A DNA stretch of 64,000 nt from Flectonema sp. DT1601 (GCA_964019425.1 OZ025792.1:434001-498000); one strand, 5' to 3'; shown: positions 1 through 11,492, counted from the stretch's first letter. A program made the numbers and translations. The notes: generated by a model from the letters alone, not told the origin.

Positions 1-3000
1 GGCATCATGGTTGTGAAGGACCACTGTACCACCGCGAGCCATTGCTGTTTTGACTCGATTCACTTGTTGAATTAAATGAAGTTCATGAGCGTCGTCTTTA
101 AATGTATTTCCTACCAATACTTCCGTGTTGTTTATGTCTAATAATTCATCACTAAACAACAACGAAATAGCCGCTCCACAACACGTCAAAACCATAAGAT
201 GCCTGGCACTGTTATCACACAAATTACTTCTAATTAATTCCGGTGCAGTTAAAGGTGCAACTGAAAGTTCCTCTTCAGAGAAACACTCAGTTGAAAATGC
301 TGTTCTGACGGTCTTAATTAACTCCGGATGCCCGCCAAAATTCCTTTCCAAAGAATACATAACAAGTTGTTTGATGTCTTGTTGTTTTGACAGTATTTTG
401 ATGGTGTTTTCATTGTTTTTATCTGACGTTGGATGGACGAATGGTGAAACAGTATTTTGGTTCTCTGAGTCGTAGTTAAGATCGTACTGCTCAAGTTGTG
501 CGATGGATAAGAGTGAATGAGGAATGATGTTGCTGGTTGAAATCCAAGATTCGAAAAGTTCCAATGACAAACTTTTTTCAATTTCAACACACCAAACTTG
601 GGACTCCGAAACCCTCGTCACAGTGAGATACTTCGCAGTGACAACAACAGAAGAATCACTTTCTGAGAAGTTAGGAAGGAAGATCCTTCCTTTTTGAAGA
701 CAATCCTTAGTCATTCGATGTTGTTCTCTTCTCAGTAGTTTTAAAGTTTGATAATAATCCCTCATTCCGATGAACTCCCTCCCAGGTTGATTAAAATAAA
801 CTTTATGATAAGCCTGACTAAGTTTCTGAAGTAGATCACTTTTAAAGAGTGAAGAGTCTCCAATAATATGTTGACCTGTCAGATTGATATCAGTTTCTTC
901 CGGTTCACATCGTTTCAGGCAGATTGCTCGGTTCATTTTCGCAGCATCTAAAACCCAATTAGACAATCCCACAACAGCAATAGGAGGATTAACTAAGATC
1001 CCATGAAGAACTTTTAATGGCATGTCTGGACTGTGTTCCGCTAAACCCACTTCATCGAGGAGAAGAATCACAATAGTTTTTTGAGCACTTTTTTGATAGC
1101 TGCAGGCGATGTCAAATTGATGTCGTATTCCAGCAGCAGTTGATAAAGGAGAACACTGATACGGGAATATATACAATGATGGGAATCGTTTCCAGTAATC
1201 ATCCACTGACTGTTCTCCTTTTAAATTACTTGCCAGGACTTGTAATGTTAAGGTCTTTGATGAGCCAGGTTTACCCACAACGAAAACAGGTATTTTATTA
1301 AAAATACAAATCATTGTAACGTATAAGTTCTCTTGAAGGGCTTGATTCATAGCAACTCCTTCTTCGACTCGTAATTTACCGCAGAGTGATTTCATCGTTG
1401 ACCTTATCAGTTTTAACATACTTCCTCGAAGCCAAGACCATTCAGTGCAATTCATACTCGAATCACTTCTTTCTCTCAGAGCTAAGGAAAGACAGCTGAG
1501 GAGTTGGTCTCTATCTTCAGACCTGCTTAATCTGAAGTAAAAAACATGTGCGATTGCGAGAATGGTTGGAGCTCCCCAAACGTCTTTACCAACGGCTGGT
1601 TTTGTTCCATACTTTTTGAACCATCTCGCAAGTTGTAATGTTCTTTTTAGATCTCTGAGAGAGACTGATGACGGATCTCCCTCCAAATCTCTAATAAAGT
1701 TTTGAGAAACAACCAACAACTCAGTGATTACCTTCACCGTGTTTGTGTTGGTTACTAAATTCGCAACCATTTCATGGATGTAACGCGACTCGACATCAGG
1801 TGTTAGAGAACCGAAGTCAAAGATGTATTCTTGAAGCTTTAAAGGAATAGGATGAACTCTGTACACCAAGTCATCCAGGTCATTTTTTATATCAGACCGT
1901 GTCGGTGCCTTATAAGACAGTCCTGGTCCGGTGACCAGAGACTTCTCACATCTCTTTCTGTAAGGGTTACACGCAGCAAGTATTCTTATTCCACTATGGA
2001 TCGGATGACCATTTAGTGATCGTGATACGATTGCTTCAGTTATAAGACTCATGTGTGAGCAGGTGTTGACTTCATCTAAAAATACAAAAACATCTCTTCC
2101 TCCTCCTTCTCCTCCTCCTCCAGGGACACATAGAGCTGTTGCTTGATCAAATACATCAAGAATATCCAACTCAGTAGTTCCTCCATGAACATCAAGGATT
2201 TTTAGATTAACACCCAACCAAGCAGAGATGTATCGCAGCATGTGAGTTTTTCCACAACCGCATTCACCCATGAGAACGACTGGTACGGATGACTTTATTC
2301 TAATCAAGACCGCAGCTATTTTCAATACAATATCTTGAGTCATGCAGTACGTTGATCCTAAAAGTGAAGCAGCTTCTTTAGGTGTTTTTAGTATTCCTGT
2401 CAGAGATGAAACAGCGCGAACGTGAGCCGCGGCTGTTGGTTTTCCAAAAACAGAGATAACACCCCAGTCAATGAAATGATTTAACAACGTTGGATGCATT
2501 CTCTTCATCAAACCAATCTTATCTAAAGCTAGAACATTAATAGCTTTTGAAGCAGTGCTAACAAGTAGAGCTTCATGATTCGCCTCATTCCATGATTTCA
2601 GATCTCCCAGAGGACCGTCTTCAATCTCAACAATCTTTTCCTGCTTCATCATTTTAATAAAAGTATCTGAGTCTTCCTTCTTTAGCTGAGACAGTGTCAT
2701 TAATGTTACCGACATGGTCTCACCCCCTTCTAAAGGCCAATCCGATGTGAGAGGTTTTCCACTTCCAGCAGTAATGGTAGAATCTGAGAGTGACTCACCT
2801 AATCTCCAAGTACCATTACGGTAGTACACATACGTCGGATCGTAGGTAGACTCCTTCTTGAAAACCGGTTGTCCTTCAGACCTAAAGTGTGCTTGCATAG
2901 CGTAACCAGCATCATCACCAAGCTTTAATACACAAAGAGTATCCAGAGGGATTCCTCGTTTCTGTCTAGTTGCAAAATCTGACGCCGTCCTACAAATAAA

Positions 3001-6000
3001 GTCCAGCGTCTCTCCTCTAAGAGAATGAGAATCAGGTAACGACGCTCCTAGTCTACTTAAGAGCGGTGAAGTTTTCGCAAATGCCTCCTCCAAAAGGTCT
3101 TTTGCGATGAAAACGAATGCCCACAGAGACCGAAGAGAGACTGGTTGTTGCAAGTTTGCTGCCCTACATAACGTGTCAAAAGCATTTGTTGGTATCGAAT
3201 CCGTAGACACCGTCGGTTCGAAATCTAACGGGATTCCCTTCTTTTCTTCAGCGCATTCAATCATTTGTAACAACCACGACAAACTTGATAGGTACGTTGA
3301 CGAATTTTGCATTCCACTCTTCAAAGCCTCATTATTAATAGCGAAGTCTTCAGCGCTCACAGATATCATTTTTGATTGCAAGTATGAAATTACCGGTACT
3401 CTGTCACAAAGACCAGGAGCAGCCTCAATATAAATTGGTACATCAGGCAAGAACCATCTCTGACCTGTAACGCTGTCATATAATGATCGAAGTGTTAACA
3501 ATTCGAACAGACGAATACAGCTGCTTTCGTTTATCTGATCTGACAGGTCTAAGTGAAGAGCCCATGGGAGGTTTGCTTCTGATCCAAGAATGACATCTCT
3601 CCTTTTGCATATGAGTTTTATTAATTCATCACTTGTCATCAGTCTGTGGTATGGAACTGTTACTACCTTTCTGTTGATTCCATCACTGCACGATTCTCTT
3701 CTGATTGAGAATGATTTCCCAGCACCAGCATGTTCTGATGTGTACACAGTAACAGGACAACACTTTCTTTCATTTGATAATGAAATTCCAAGTCTTTGCA
3801 AGTCTTCAACGTCAAGTAGCGCACAGCTAGTTCTCCAATGTGACAGTTGTCTAACGATGTAGTGATTTCTGGTCGCAGATACGACCGTCAGTTGATTTCC
3901 AGTCGTCGACGATAATTCACTAATCAAAGAAGCAACTTTACGTTGACATTCTTCACTAACAGCATCAACTCCTGCTAAGCAGAATAAAATTGGTTTTCCA
4001 TCTGCTGACTTTCGAAGTCCCCACAGAAGAAGAAAATTAAATATCTGTTCGTAAACTACTTCAGATGACACCCACAACATGGTATGCCATGAAGGAAGAC
4101 AACCACATCGAATGTAGTGAGAGAGAAATGTATTGTATAATTCTGTTTGACCATCGCAGACGATTAAAGAAACACCCTTCTCAGTATTAGTAATCAATCC
4201 ATCGTTAAAGTCAAGTAGTCTGTTTGGTGATTGAGACCATTCTTCTGGTACGATATTCATCATTTCATCCATTTTACTAATAAAGATTTCAGTTGTTAGA
4301 ACTTCTGATCCCTTCTGTCCCCAAACACCTTCCAGAAGTTCTCGTGCTTCGAGGATCGGTGCTGACGGAAAAACACTGAGTCGGACCTCAGTTATTGTAT
4401 CCTCTCTGATGGGATCATCATCAGTTGTGTTATTAGAGTGATATAACCTTAACAATTGCTTTAGACTCAGAAGATTAAGTGCAGGGAATCTATATCTGAC
4501 TCGAACAATAGCCGCTTCCCACAATGAAATTTCAGACCTAGCTGACGAGACTAGCGATAAAATCTCTTCAGGTTGCTTTGAGAATGATATTTGCTCTGAG
4601 AATGATTGTCTTGACGGGTGACCTGATTTCTTTAATCGCTCGTATTGAATAACGAGTTCTCTCATCCAACCAAACTGAGCAACAAATGCCTGAACCGCAG
4701 CACTCGATGCGTCGTTTGTTGACTTGGCTAACACAATAGCTGATTGAAAATCGAGCAGCTCTGCGACACATTGACGTGCTTGGATTCTTTTCGTCTCTCT
4801 AACGACGACATATTCCAACCAAAGATCAATTTTAGAAGTGTCAACTGCAGTTGATAACAACCAGTTGGCATTCCAAGACGGTTGCTGTAAATTTAATAAT
4901 CGATTTAGTGAAGTTGTTTCATCAGCAGATAAGATTTCAGTGAATGCCAATTGGAGAGGACTCAATTTGTTTATTGACTGAGCAGTTGCTTCAGCTTTGT
5001 CACTTGGCATGTCACCCAAGCATTCAATAATATCATGAAGGGAATCTTTAACTAGAGAGGTACCACTATAGAGTAATTTATGCAGCACCGTTCTGACACT
5101 TGTCAGTTGCGATAGTTTAGTCTCATCTGGATGACCAGTTCCAGAAGCTTCCGACACCCAAAGTTCTGGAGGACATTCCATTTCAGGTTTTCCCATCGAC
5201 ATTTCAACAGCACTTGTGAAATTAGAATCATCGCTGTGTTCGCATAACCAGTTTAGGAAATCTGTTTGTGTCTTTACACTTTGTAGAAGTTTACTACTCA
5301 TTGTGATGAGTCGATCATCGAGATCATCAAATAACTTTTCCAATCGTTCCATATCTTTGATAGTGAGCGTGTCAAAGTCGAATAACTTAACTTCCGCTTC
5401 CAGAGATGTTAATTTTTGTTGTGCAGTTCGAACCTCAGTTTTACCCGATGATCTGACTAAGGACATTAGTAGATTTAAGTTTTGATGTATCTCTTCACCG
5501 TTGTTTGAAATTCTTTGAAATCTCTTAAATCCGATTATGTTTTTCGAAATCCCATCAAGCATCTTCCTATTTACAGTTTTAGCTGGCAGGGGATACTTAT
5601 TTATGATGTCTTCTTTAAGACCGGAACCGTCGTTCTTGTTGATCTCTTTGTCTGCTGCTATGAGTGTGTATACGGACTTACAGAACGTTGCAAGAGCTTC
5701 CTGTTCATTTTCATAACCAATTTCTAAATCGTGATTATCTTGAGAAACTGTCATGGCATCACAGATTTTTTCAAGTGTAGTGAAATTAACAGTTCCATCT
5801 AAGAATGATTTCCCCAATTCCTTCCACCTCATCACAGCTTTCGATATCAGGTCTTCGTCGTCAGGTTGATCTTCCTTAAGCTCCGACCAAATAAAAAAAT
5901 AAAAAATTGGATTCTTTTGCAAAGCCAACAAAATCGGAACACCCAACATAAGTTTTTTTGACAACATTGGAACCCCCTCAAAAACCACATCCGGATCAGA

Positions 6001-9000
6001 GATCCCAATCATGTACTCAAGCTCCCTGATGGTGTAAGTTCCTAGGGTAGTGTTGTCTGACATAATTCTGTAAGCATCACTCTCGTGTAAGAAAGATACC
6101 AAGACTTCATCGACTTGTTCAGTAATAGCATTGCATTTGATGAGTTGGTTAGATGCATCAGTTATGACGTCAGTCGACTGAACTCGAATAGTTTTCCAAG
6201 TCGCAATAATACAATTCTTAATTGGAATCATTTTTGATAATTCACTAGTTGTAATATTTCCATTGATAATCGATGAATTCATATTCTTAAATGCGATTCC
6301 GACGGTACGAACAAATAACTTCAGTTGATCCCAATTATTTCCTCTGCAGTATTCAGCACTTTTACTCATCGACGTACTAATCCAATAAATAATTGCTGAC
6401 CATCGATCTCTGTGAGTTGCTCCCAACAGATTAGCTTGAGAAATACTACACTCAGAATTATCAGATACTTCAAACACGTCTTCCAAGACAAGAAACAATC
6501 CATAGTGTGATAGATGGTGGTCTTGTTGGTATCGCAGTGGTTGTCCATCTTTGTCAATATTCTCAGATTGAACGATAATATCAATGTATTTATTGAAAGG
6601 GACAATTGTAGCAGCAGTTCTAAAAGCCCACTTTAAAATAGATATCATTTCAGGAGTGAGATCAACTTCAGAATCCTGTTCGAACAACCTGGTGATACCT
6701 TTACTAATTAAATAAAGAAAAGACTCGTACTCATCCTGTTGTTTAGCTCCTTGAAGAATTGCAATCAGACTCCACTTTGCCATTTTTCTAGCCGTAGCAG
6801 TTATGACTTTCTTCTCTTCCTCATCAATTGCTGTGAGTTCGTTCTCCAGATGAGAGAACGCGGAATCCCAAATTAAAACGTAACCTCGAAGGAGTTTGGA
6901 GCGAGTTAATTCTTCTTTTGAAGATTCACGAGGGACGGCGCTACGTACCCAGCTCTCTAAAGCAGAAATAATCTCAGGAGTGTGTTCATCATCTTTTGTT
7001 GAGTTGGAATCGATAAATATTAAGTCAGATACAAATGTTAATAAAGTTTTGTGAGGACGAACTCTAAAACCATATCCTTGTAATACACTTTCTACTGATT
7101 CAGGTCCGAGAAGAGATTTATAGTTTCGTGAGAATTCGATTAGTTCAGAAAGTGTTTGTTCTTGAACTGAAACTGAAGTAGGCCACTGAATTCCCTTAAT
7201 TGATTTATCAACAGCGTCTCTGATTCCAAATGGTGGAGGAGGAAGACTGCTTGTTGAATGAGGAATATCACTATCTAATGCAAATGAATGAGAAACATCA
7301 GAAGCTAAGTCATTCAATGAAAACATCTCTAATTCCAACACAGCTGTTGTAATCCATTGAAGCGATTCAACACTTGGAGCAACCGCAACCAGACCAAGAA
7401 CTGAAGAGTGTTTCATAGTTATCATATCAGATGCATATTCTCTGTAGCTGGTTTTTTGAGCTTCAATTCTCGCATCTCCAATACAAGTTCTCGCATTCTT
7501 AATACAATCAACTATGACTGATGACCGAAGGTTACTATTTCTTGATGCGTCGTTTAATTTTTCAGTCAATTCTTCAACTTCCACCTGTAATTCAGAATAT
7601 GTCTTTCGAGCTATTTCCAACGTCAGTGGAGGAGCAAAAAGTTTTATACTGCGATCCCCGAGAAATAAAAAAGAACCATCCGCCCTAGGGACTAATGTTC
7701 CTCCTGAAGAATACTCAGCAGTGTATCCGAAAACTACTGAGTTTTTTTGTAAAACCATAACTTTCACAACACATTTTGCGATATCCGCAACTAACAAGGC
7801 ACGCGACTGCTTACTTTCATAAGATACTGTTGTGAGGGCGATACCGCCGAACTTTGAGCAATAACCGAAATAACTACGGGGACTAACGTGTAAAGTTGAA
7901 AGTATCAGTTTGTCTAAGTTTGTCATGTCTAGACAACGGACAGCTCCATCATCAGTAAAATACAACCTTGAGGTATCTTTGTCAAATGTCATTCCGTTCA
8001 CCTCACAGGTGCATCCACGTGCTGTGCCAAAGCCGTCGCGGAAAGGTGAACCTTGCTTGGTTAGACTTGTAACCTTACCAGAAACAAATGATCCAGCAAG
8101 CAATCTGATTTGACCAGCATCTGATATTAAATATTGCGGAGGACCATTTTTGTAATTAATTTCAAGTATTTGTTTTATTTCTTGAAATCTAAACCTTGAA
8201 ACTGGTCCATTAAAAAAACCACTCACACCAGAACCTCCAATAATTGTCACCTGCCAGGCAAGGACTGGTGGTGCGCCTGGATTACGTTGTCCTCTGCCTA
8301 CTTGGAGTGGGGCATATGCTAATCGTTTTATGAAACTGGTTCCATTCTCAGCGAATACATAATCATTATCACCGACTCTTACTAAAGCCCCAGGTCTGTT
8401 AAGATCATTCATTAGTGTTTGAGTGATTCCATGACGGTTAGTTAATCTAATTTTACCAGTCCGCGACTCAGAGAACACGATCCCTCTGTCAGGCAAAGAA
8501 ACAGCATCGGTAGGATAACATGTAGCGATTGGCTTTCCTTTATTATCCTTGGCCGGTCCGTCTACAGACCCAGGAGTGGTCTTTAATGAGTATCCCATTA
8601 TCGTTGTAACTGTAAAAGATTCCTTCTGTCTGACATTAGTACCGAAGTCTTTAATTAAATATTTAGTTCGCTGTCTCAGGTTCTGACCCTGAGTCGCAAG
8701 TTCTCTTGATATGCCTGCGAGGTTACGAGACTCCAATGAACTAATATCTGCTTCAGCATTAGACAAATATTGAATAGCACGTTGGTGACTACTTGATAGT
8801 TCATCCCAAGCAGGAATATCACATTGTGGTCTTTGAGAAATTAAACAGATTTGATTAATCATTTCCTTTGTGTACCTCATCTCATCACGAAGAGCAACTT
8901 TCGCAGTCCAATAACGTTGTAAGACATTCTCTGTAGATTTGATTGCTCTACTCCATTCATTCTCACGTGTCGCGAGAGTATCCGAGCGCTCGATACCTTC

Positions 9001-10074
9001 CCAGTTGACAGCCGCACAGTTAGAGAGAGCCCTTGCAGCAGCAACTTTTTCGTTCTTTGTTGCAGGTGCTTTAAAGTCTGGAAGTGGATTTCGAAAATGA
9101 TGTGCCGCAGGCGGAATCCCAACTCCTAAACTATCCTTCACACCATTATCCTTAGCTAGTGCGAGGACACCAAATAAAAGTGTGTATCGAAAACTACTTA
9201 CTGGTGCTTGTCTGTCAGTCTCCATCAACCATTTACAAGCACGTTTAGCAAGCTGTGCAAGTATTTCATTCTGTGATAGCCAAGCTGCTGTTACTTCGTT
9301 GTTTAATTCAATTGCAGCAATGTTGAACAACCCATTCAGAATTTCTGTTGTGATCAAGTTTCTATCAACATCAAGAGACACTTCCAACAGCTGTCCTATT
9401 AAAGACCAAAAGTACAATGAAATTCGAGTCACTTCCTCCGCGGTATTTGATGTGTCAGCGAGTAACGATTCAAAGGAGCAACAAATTAATAAGCAGCCAT
9501 TCGTAAAGTTGGGTTGGATACCGTTTATAAGGAGCTGAGCGTGATGTGAAAGTAAGACTCTCCAAGAGCGGGGAGTTGGGTCTTCACAAACCTGTGAAAT
9601 AATAGTTTGAAAGACTGCGGCATACACTTCTGAGGTATTGATTGACCTCAATGAGAACACACACATTGTGGTATCCAAAACTAATGTTCTCACCTTAGTG
9701 CTGTAAAACTGCCCACGTTCAGTCTCTTGAACCGCGAGTGTGCATCCTAACCGAGAGCTGTACTCCGGTAAGTCTATTTTTGTATGAAAGACTTTCGTTT
9801 CTTTGTTTTGTTCAAACGATTGTAGCGACTTTTTATCAACCACAGAATCTGGAGTCCACCATACGTCAGTTGGAGTACCTACTGCTTTGATATATTTTTC
9901 ACCAAAGACAAACAGCATTAATTTATTTGTAGTTTCCAGTTCTAATTTAGAACTCATCGAGAGTGGTCCGACCCCCTGAACTGTAGGGCCATAGTAATCA
10001 TGTAGACTGAAATCGATCTCTAACTCTGCTCTGTCATCCTTCGCTTCGATGACCTCTTTCGCAGATTCAGACAT
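1..10074 (-). CDS. RNF213: RNF213/mysterin-type giant AAA+ protein, N-terminal 3358 residues (cut by window edge)
   Basis: One uninterrupted frame runs from the ATG at 10072-10074 through the left edge, with no stop and no intron. Two AAA+ modules are visible. The first has a Walker A GECGCGKT at about residues 2603-2610, Walker B FLDEVNT near 2665, then ACNPYR and the family-typical stretch VYRVHPIPLKLQEYIFDFG. The second has GKPGSSKT near 2934 and LLLDEVGLAEHSP near 3000, followed by the conserved SNWVLDAAKMNRAI. These match vertebrate RNF213 in order and spacing; the frame ends in RVKTAMARGGTVVLHN, which corresponds to the region just after the second module, so the E3 part should lie outside the window. 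Residues about 480-790 look like NHL repeats (VDGPAKD, LYFTDDGAVRCLD). In animals this family is a ubiquitin ligase acting at lipid droplets and intracellular microbes; the role here is inferred. A 10-kb intronless frame is unusual beside its intron-bearing neighbours. Confidence 0.93.
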   Translation of the reverse strand, partial: MSESAKEVIEAKDDRAELEIDFSLHDYYGPTVQGVGPLSMSSKLELETTNKLMLFVFGEKYIKAVGTPTDVWWTPDSVVDKKSLQSFEQNKETKVFHTKIDLPEYSSRLGCTLAVQETERGQFYSTKVRTLVLDTTMCVFSLRSINTSEVYAAVFQTIISQVCEDPTPRSWRVLLSHHAQLLINGIQPNFTNGCLLICCSFESLLADTSNTAEEVTRISLYFWSLIGQLLEVSLDVDRNLITTEILNGLFNIAAIELNNEVTAAWLSQNEILAQLAKRACKWLMETDRQAPVSSFRYTLLFGVLALAKDNGVKDSLGVGIPPAAHHFRNPLPDFKAPATKNEKVAAARALSNCAAVNWEGIERSDTLATRENEWSRAIKSTENVLQRYWTAKVALRDEMRYTKEMINQICLISQRPQCDIPAWDELSSSHQRAIQYLSNAEADISSLESRNLAGISRELATQGQNLRQRTKYLIKDFGTNVRQKESFTVTTIMGYSLKTTPGSVDGPAKDNKGKPIATCYPTDAVSLPDRGIVFSESRTGKIRLTNRHGITQTLMNDLNRPGALVRVGDNDYVFAENGTSFIKRLAYAPLQVGRGQRNPGAPPVLAWQVTIIGGSGVSGFFNGPVSRFRFQEIKQILEINYKNGPPQYLISDAGQIRLLAGSFVSGKVTSLTKQGSPFRDGFGTARGCTCEVNGMTFDKDTSRLYFTDDGAVRCLDMTNLDKLILSTLHVSPRSYFGYCSKFGGIALTTVSYESKQSRALLVADIAKCVVKVMVLQKNSVVFGYTAEYSSGGTLVPRADGSFLFLGDRSIKLFAPPLTLEIARKTYSELQVEVEELTEKLNDASRNSNLRSSVIVDCIKNARTCIGDARIEAQKTSYREYASDMITMKHSSVLGLVAVAPSVESLQWITTAVLELEMFSLNDLASDVSHSFALDSDIPHSTSSLPPPPFGIRDAVDKSIKGIQWPTSVSVQEQTLSELIEFSRNYKSLLGPESVESVLQGYGFRVRPHKTLLTFVSDLIFIDSNSTKDDEHTPEIISALESWVRSAVPRESSKEELTRSKLLRGYVLIWDSAFSHLENELTAIDEEEKKVITATARKMAKWSLIAILQGAKQQDEYESFLYLISKGITRLFEQDSEVDLTPEMISILKWAFRTAATIVPFNKYIDIIVQSENIDKDGQPLRYQQDHHLSHYGLFLVLEDVFEVSDNSECSISQANLLGATHRDRWSAIIYWISTSMSKSAEYCRGNNWDQLKLFVRTVGIAFKNMNSSIINGNITTSELSKMIPIKNCIIATWKTIRVQSTDVITDASNQLIKCNAITEQVDEVLVSFLHESDAYRIMSDNTTLGTYTIRELEYMIGISDPDVVFEGVPMLSKKLMLGVPILLALQKNPIFYFFIWSELKEDQPDDEDLISKAVMRWKELGKSFLDGTVNFTTLEKICDAMTVSQDNHDLEIGYENEQEALATFCKSVYTLIAADKEINKNDGSGLKEDIINKYPLPAKTVNRKMLDGISKNIIGFKRFQRISNNGEEIHQNLNLLMSLVRSSGKTEVRTAQQKLTSLEAEVKLFDFDTLTIKDMERLEKLFDDLDDRLITMSSKLLQSVKTQTDFLNWLCEHSDDSNFTSAVEMSMGKPEMECPPELWVSEASGTGHPDETKLSQLTSVRTVLHKLLYSGTSLVKDSLHDIIECLGDMPSDKAEATAQSINKLSPLQLAFTEILSADETTSLNRLLNLQQPSWNANWLLSTAVDTSKIDLWLEYVVVRETKRIQARQCVAELLDFQSAIVLAKSTNDASSAAVQAFVAQFGWMRELVIQYERLKKSGHPSRQSFSEQISFSKQPEEILSLVSSARSEISLWEAAIVRVRYRFPALNLLSLKQLLRLYHSNNTTDDDPIREDTITEVRLSVFPSAPILEARELLEGVWGQKGSEVLTTEIFISKMDEMMNIVPEEWSQSPNRLLDFNDGLITNTEKGVSLIVCDGQTELYNTFLSHYIRCGCLPSWHTMLWVSSEVVYEQIFNFLLLWGLRKSADGKPILFCLAGVDAVSEECQRKVASLISELSSTTGNQLTVVSATRNHYIVRQLSHWRTSCALLDVEDLQRLGISLSNERKCCPVTVYTSEHAGAGKSFSIRRESCSDGINRKVVTVPYHRLMTSDELIKLICKRRDVILGSEANLPWALHLDLSDQINESSCIRLFELLTLRSLYDSVTGQRWFLPDVPIYIEAAPGLCDRVPVISYLQSKMISVSAEDFAINNEALKSGMQNSSTYLSSLSWLLQMIECAEEKKGIPLDFEPTVSTDSIPTNAFDTLCRAANLQQPVSLRSLWAFVFIAKDLLEEAFAKTSPLLSRLGASLPDSHSLRGETLDFICRTASDFATRQKRGIPLDTLCVLKLGDDAGYAMQAHFRSEGQPVFKKESTYDPTYVYYRNGTWRLGESLSDSTITAGSGKPLTSDWPLEGGETMSVTLMTLSQLKKEDSDTFIKMMKQEKIVEIEDGPLGDLKSWNEANHEALLVSTASKAINVLALDKIGLMKRMHPTLLNHFIDWGVISVFGKPTAAAHVRAVSSLTGILKTPKEAASLLGSTYCMTQDIVLKIAAVLIRIKSSVPVVLMGECGCGKTHMLRYISAWLGVNLKILDVHGGTTELDILDVFDQATALCVPGGGGEGGGRDVFVFLDEVNTCSHMSLITEAIVSRSLNGHPIHSGIRILAACNPYRKRCEKSLVTGPGLSYKAPTRSDIKNDLDDLVYRVHPIPLKLQEYIFDFGSLTPDVESRYIHEMVANLVTNTNTVKVITELLVVSQNFIRDLEGDPSSVSLRDLKRTLQLARWFKKYGTKPAVGKDVWGAPTILAIAHVFYFRLSRSEDRDQLLSCLSLALRERSDSSMNCTEWSWLRGSMLKLIRSTMKSLCGKLRVEEGVAMNQALQENLYVTMICIFNKIPVFVVGKPGSSKTLTLQVLASNLKGEQSVDDYWKRFPSLYIFPYQCSPLSTAAGIRHQFDIACSYQKSAQKTIVILLLDEVGLAEHSPDMPLKVLHGILVNPPIAVVGLSNWVLDAAKMNRAICLKRCEPEETDINLTGQHIIGDSSLFKSDLLQKLSQAYHKVYFNQPGREFIGMRDYYQTLKLLRREQHRMTKDCLQKGRIFLPNFSESDSSVVVTAKYLTVTRVSESQVWCVEIEKSLSLELFESWISTSNIIPHSLLSIAQLEQYDLNYDSENQNTVSPFVHPTSDKNNENTIKILSKQQDIKQLVMYSLERNFGGHPELIKTVRTAFSTECFSEEELSVAPLTAPELIRSNLCDNSARHLMVLTCCGAAISLLFSDELLDINNTEVLVGNTFKDDAHELHLIQQVNRVKTAMARGGTVVLHNHDA
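7740..8640 (-). other. NHL-like beta-propeller segment inside the RNF213-like protein
   Basis: Translation of this stretch (about residues 479-779) gives repeated NHL-type blocks: GSVDGPAKDNKGKPIA followed by a hydrophobic strand and GKIRLTN; then GFFNGPVSRFRF followed by YLISDAGQIRLLAG; then SPFRDGFGTARG followed by LYFTDDGAVRCLDM. The D-G-x-x-x-A/S-R-F opening and the strand-D-x-G-x-I/V-R closing are typical of NHL repeats. The frame is continuous with the AAA+ part, so it belongs to the same polypeptide. The fold assignment is by eye; a kelch or WD-type propeller is the alternative. Confidence 0.6.
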
Positions 10075-11457
10075 TTTCGTCGTTGTTTTTTTTTTTTATT
10101 TTTTATATTGATCAGTATGCTTATTTTTTGAAAAATTAAGTAAATCGGGAAGGAGAAAATTGACTTCTTGAGTAACTTTAAAACATTTTCATTGACACAA
10201 TGAATGAAATTAAGTAAGTGTCAGTTAATGTATTCGCCACCGAAGAGATATAGCCGGCAGTGACAGTTGATAAAAAATTATAAAAAAACTGAACACATAT
10301 GAACTACATCGTTGTATGGTAACAAGCTGCTTTAGCTCCGTTCATATATCCTCAATGATTGAATCAGTAATCTGAGAAGGACCTTTTCTAATTTCCTCAC
10401 CGGCTGTTCGTTTTGTTCTTGCTGTATAATAAGGTACAGAGTACCGTTGCTGTAGTAAAAATAAAAACTAAATCATACATCCTACGACTATTAATGACTG
10501 AATGACAAAGCAGCAAAAAAACAGTGACTGTGGACTAAGCTAGCGCGCAAGCTACTTGCACTTCTTATTTCGGTTCAGGTTTTATTTCGTCGTGTTTTTT
10601 TTTTTTTTTTTTTCTTCTTTTTTTCTATGATTTCTTTGAAATGGACACAGGGAGTTGCTTGAAACTACAGCACAGGGGGGGAAGGGGTTTTGGCGTACAA
10701 AGCAGGAAAGGGAGGTTTTGAACATAAAAACGAATAGATCGCCTCGCGTGAAAGGGGAACAGAGGCTAGCTCAACGAGCAGCAGAGGGATTCGTTACCTA
10801 AGTAAAAATCAAAACCTTGCTTCTGATTGTCTTCACCTGTCTCCTCTCAAGCAATCATTGCCAGGCAGTTGTAATAGAGCCATTGCAAGCTGCTACTCAT
10901 TTTCCTTTTTCTCTCTTTTTTTTTTTTTTTCCTTTTTCTTCTTCACATTCTTTTATCCGCATTCTCCTGGTAGGAGAATTTTCATTGTTTACGCCGTGCT
11001 TGTTTGTTTGTTTTGTTGCCTCGTTTTTTTTGTTTTTGTTTTTCTTTCTTTTTTTCCTACCTTCGTCTTGAAGGACAAAAATGCAATTGGAGCAACCAAC
11101 GTATGCGGTTCCCCTTAGTTAAGTCAAATGAGTCGCCTCCTAGACTATGGGAAGCAACCTACTAGCAGGTGGAGAGATAATTTTTGGAGTGCGTCTTTAA
11201 TTATAAATAAGTATCAAATCAAGTCTCAGTTTTTTTTATTTGTATTTTTTTTTTTTTAGATTTTTTTTCCACGTGAATCACACATTCAACGCCAAGTGTG
11301 TGATACAGCGAAACAGGATCTGGATGTTTATTGATATGATTATTTTGAAAACTTTTTTTTTTTTTGAAACTTTGCTATTTTTAGAGAAGCGCGAAGTTCA
11401 ATTGCACATCTCCACCTCTTTAATATTCATAACGATAGATAAAACAACTATTGCGTT

Positions 11458-11492
<35 letters not shown>

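Noticed and set aside
10817-11118. F-rich plus-strand frames resembling transmembrane proteins
   Set aside because: Produced by poly-T tracts; no non-repetitive hydrophobic pattern and no homologous motif.
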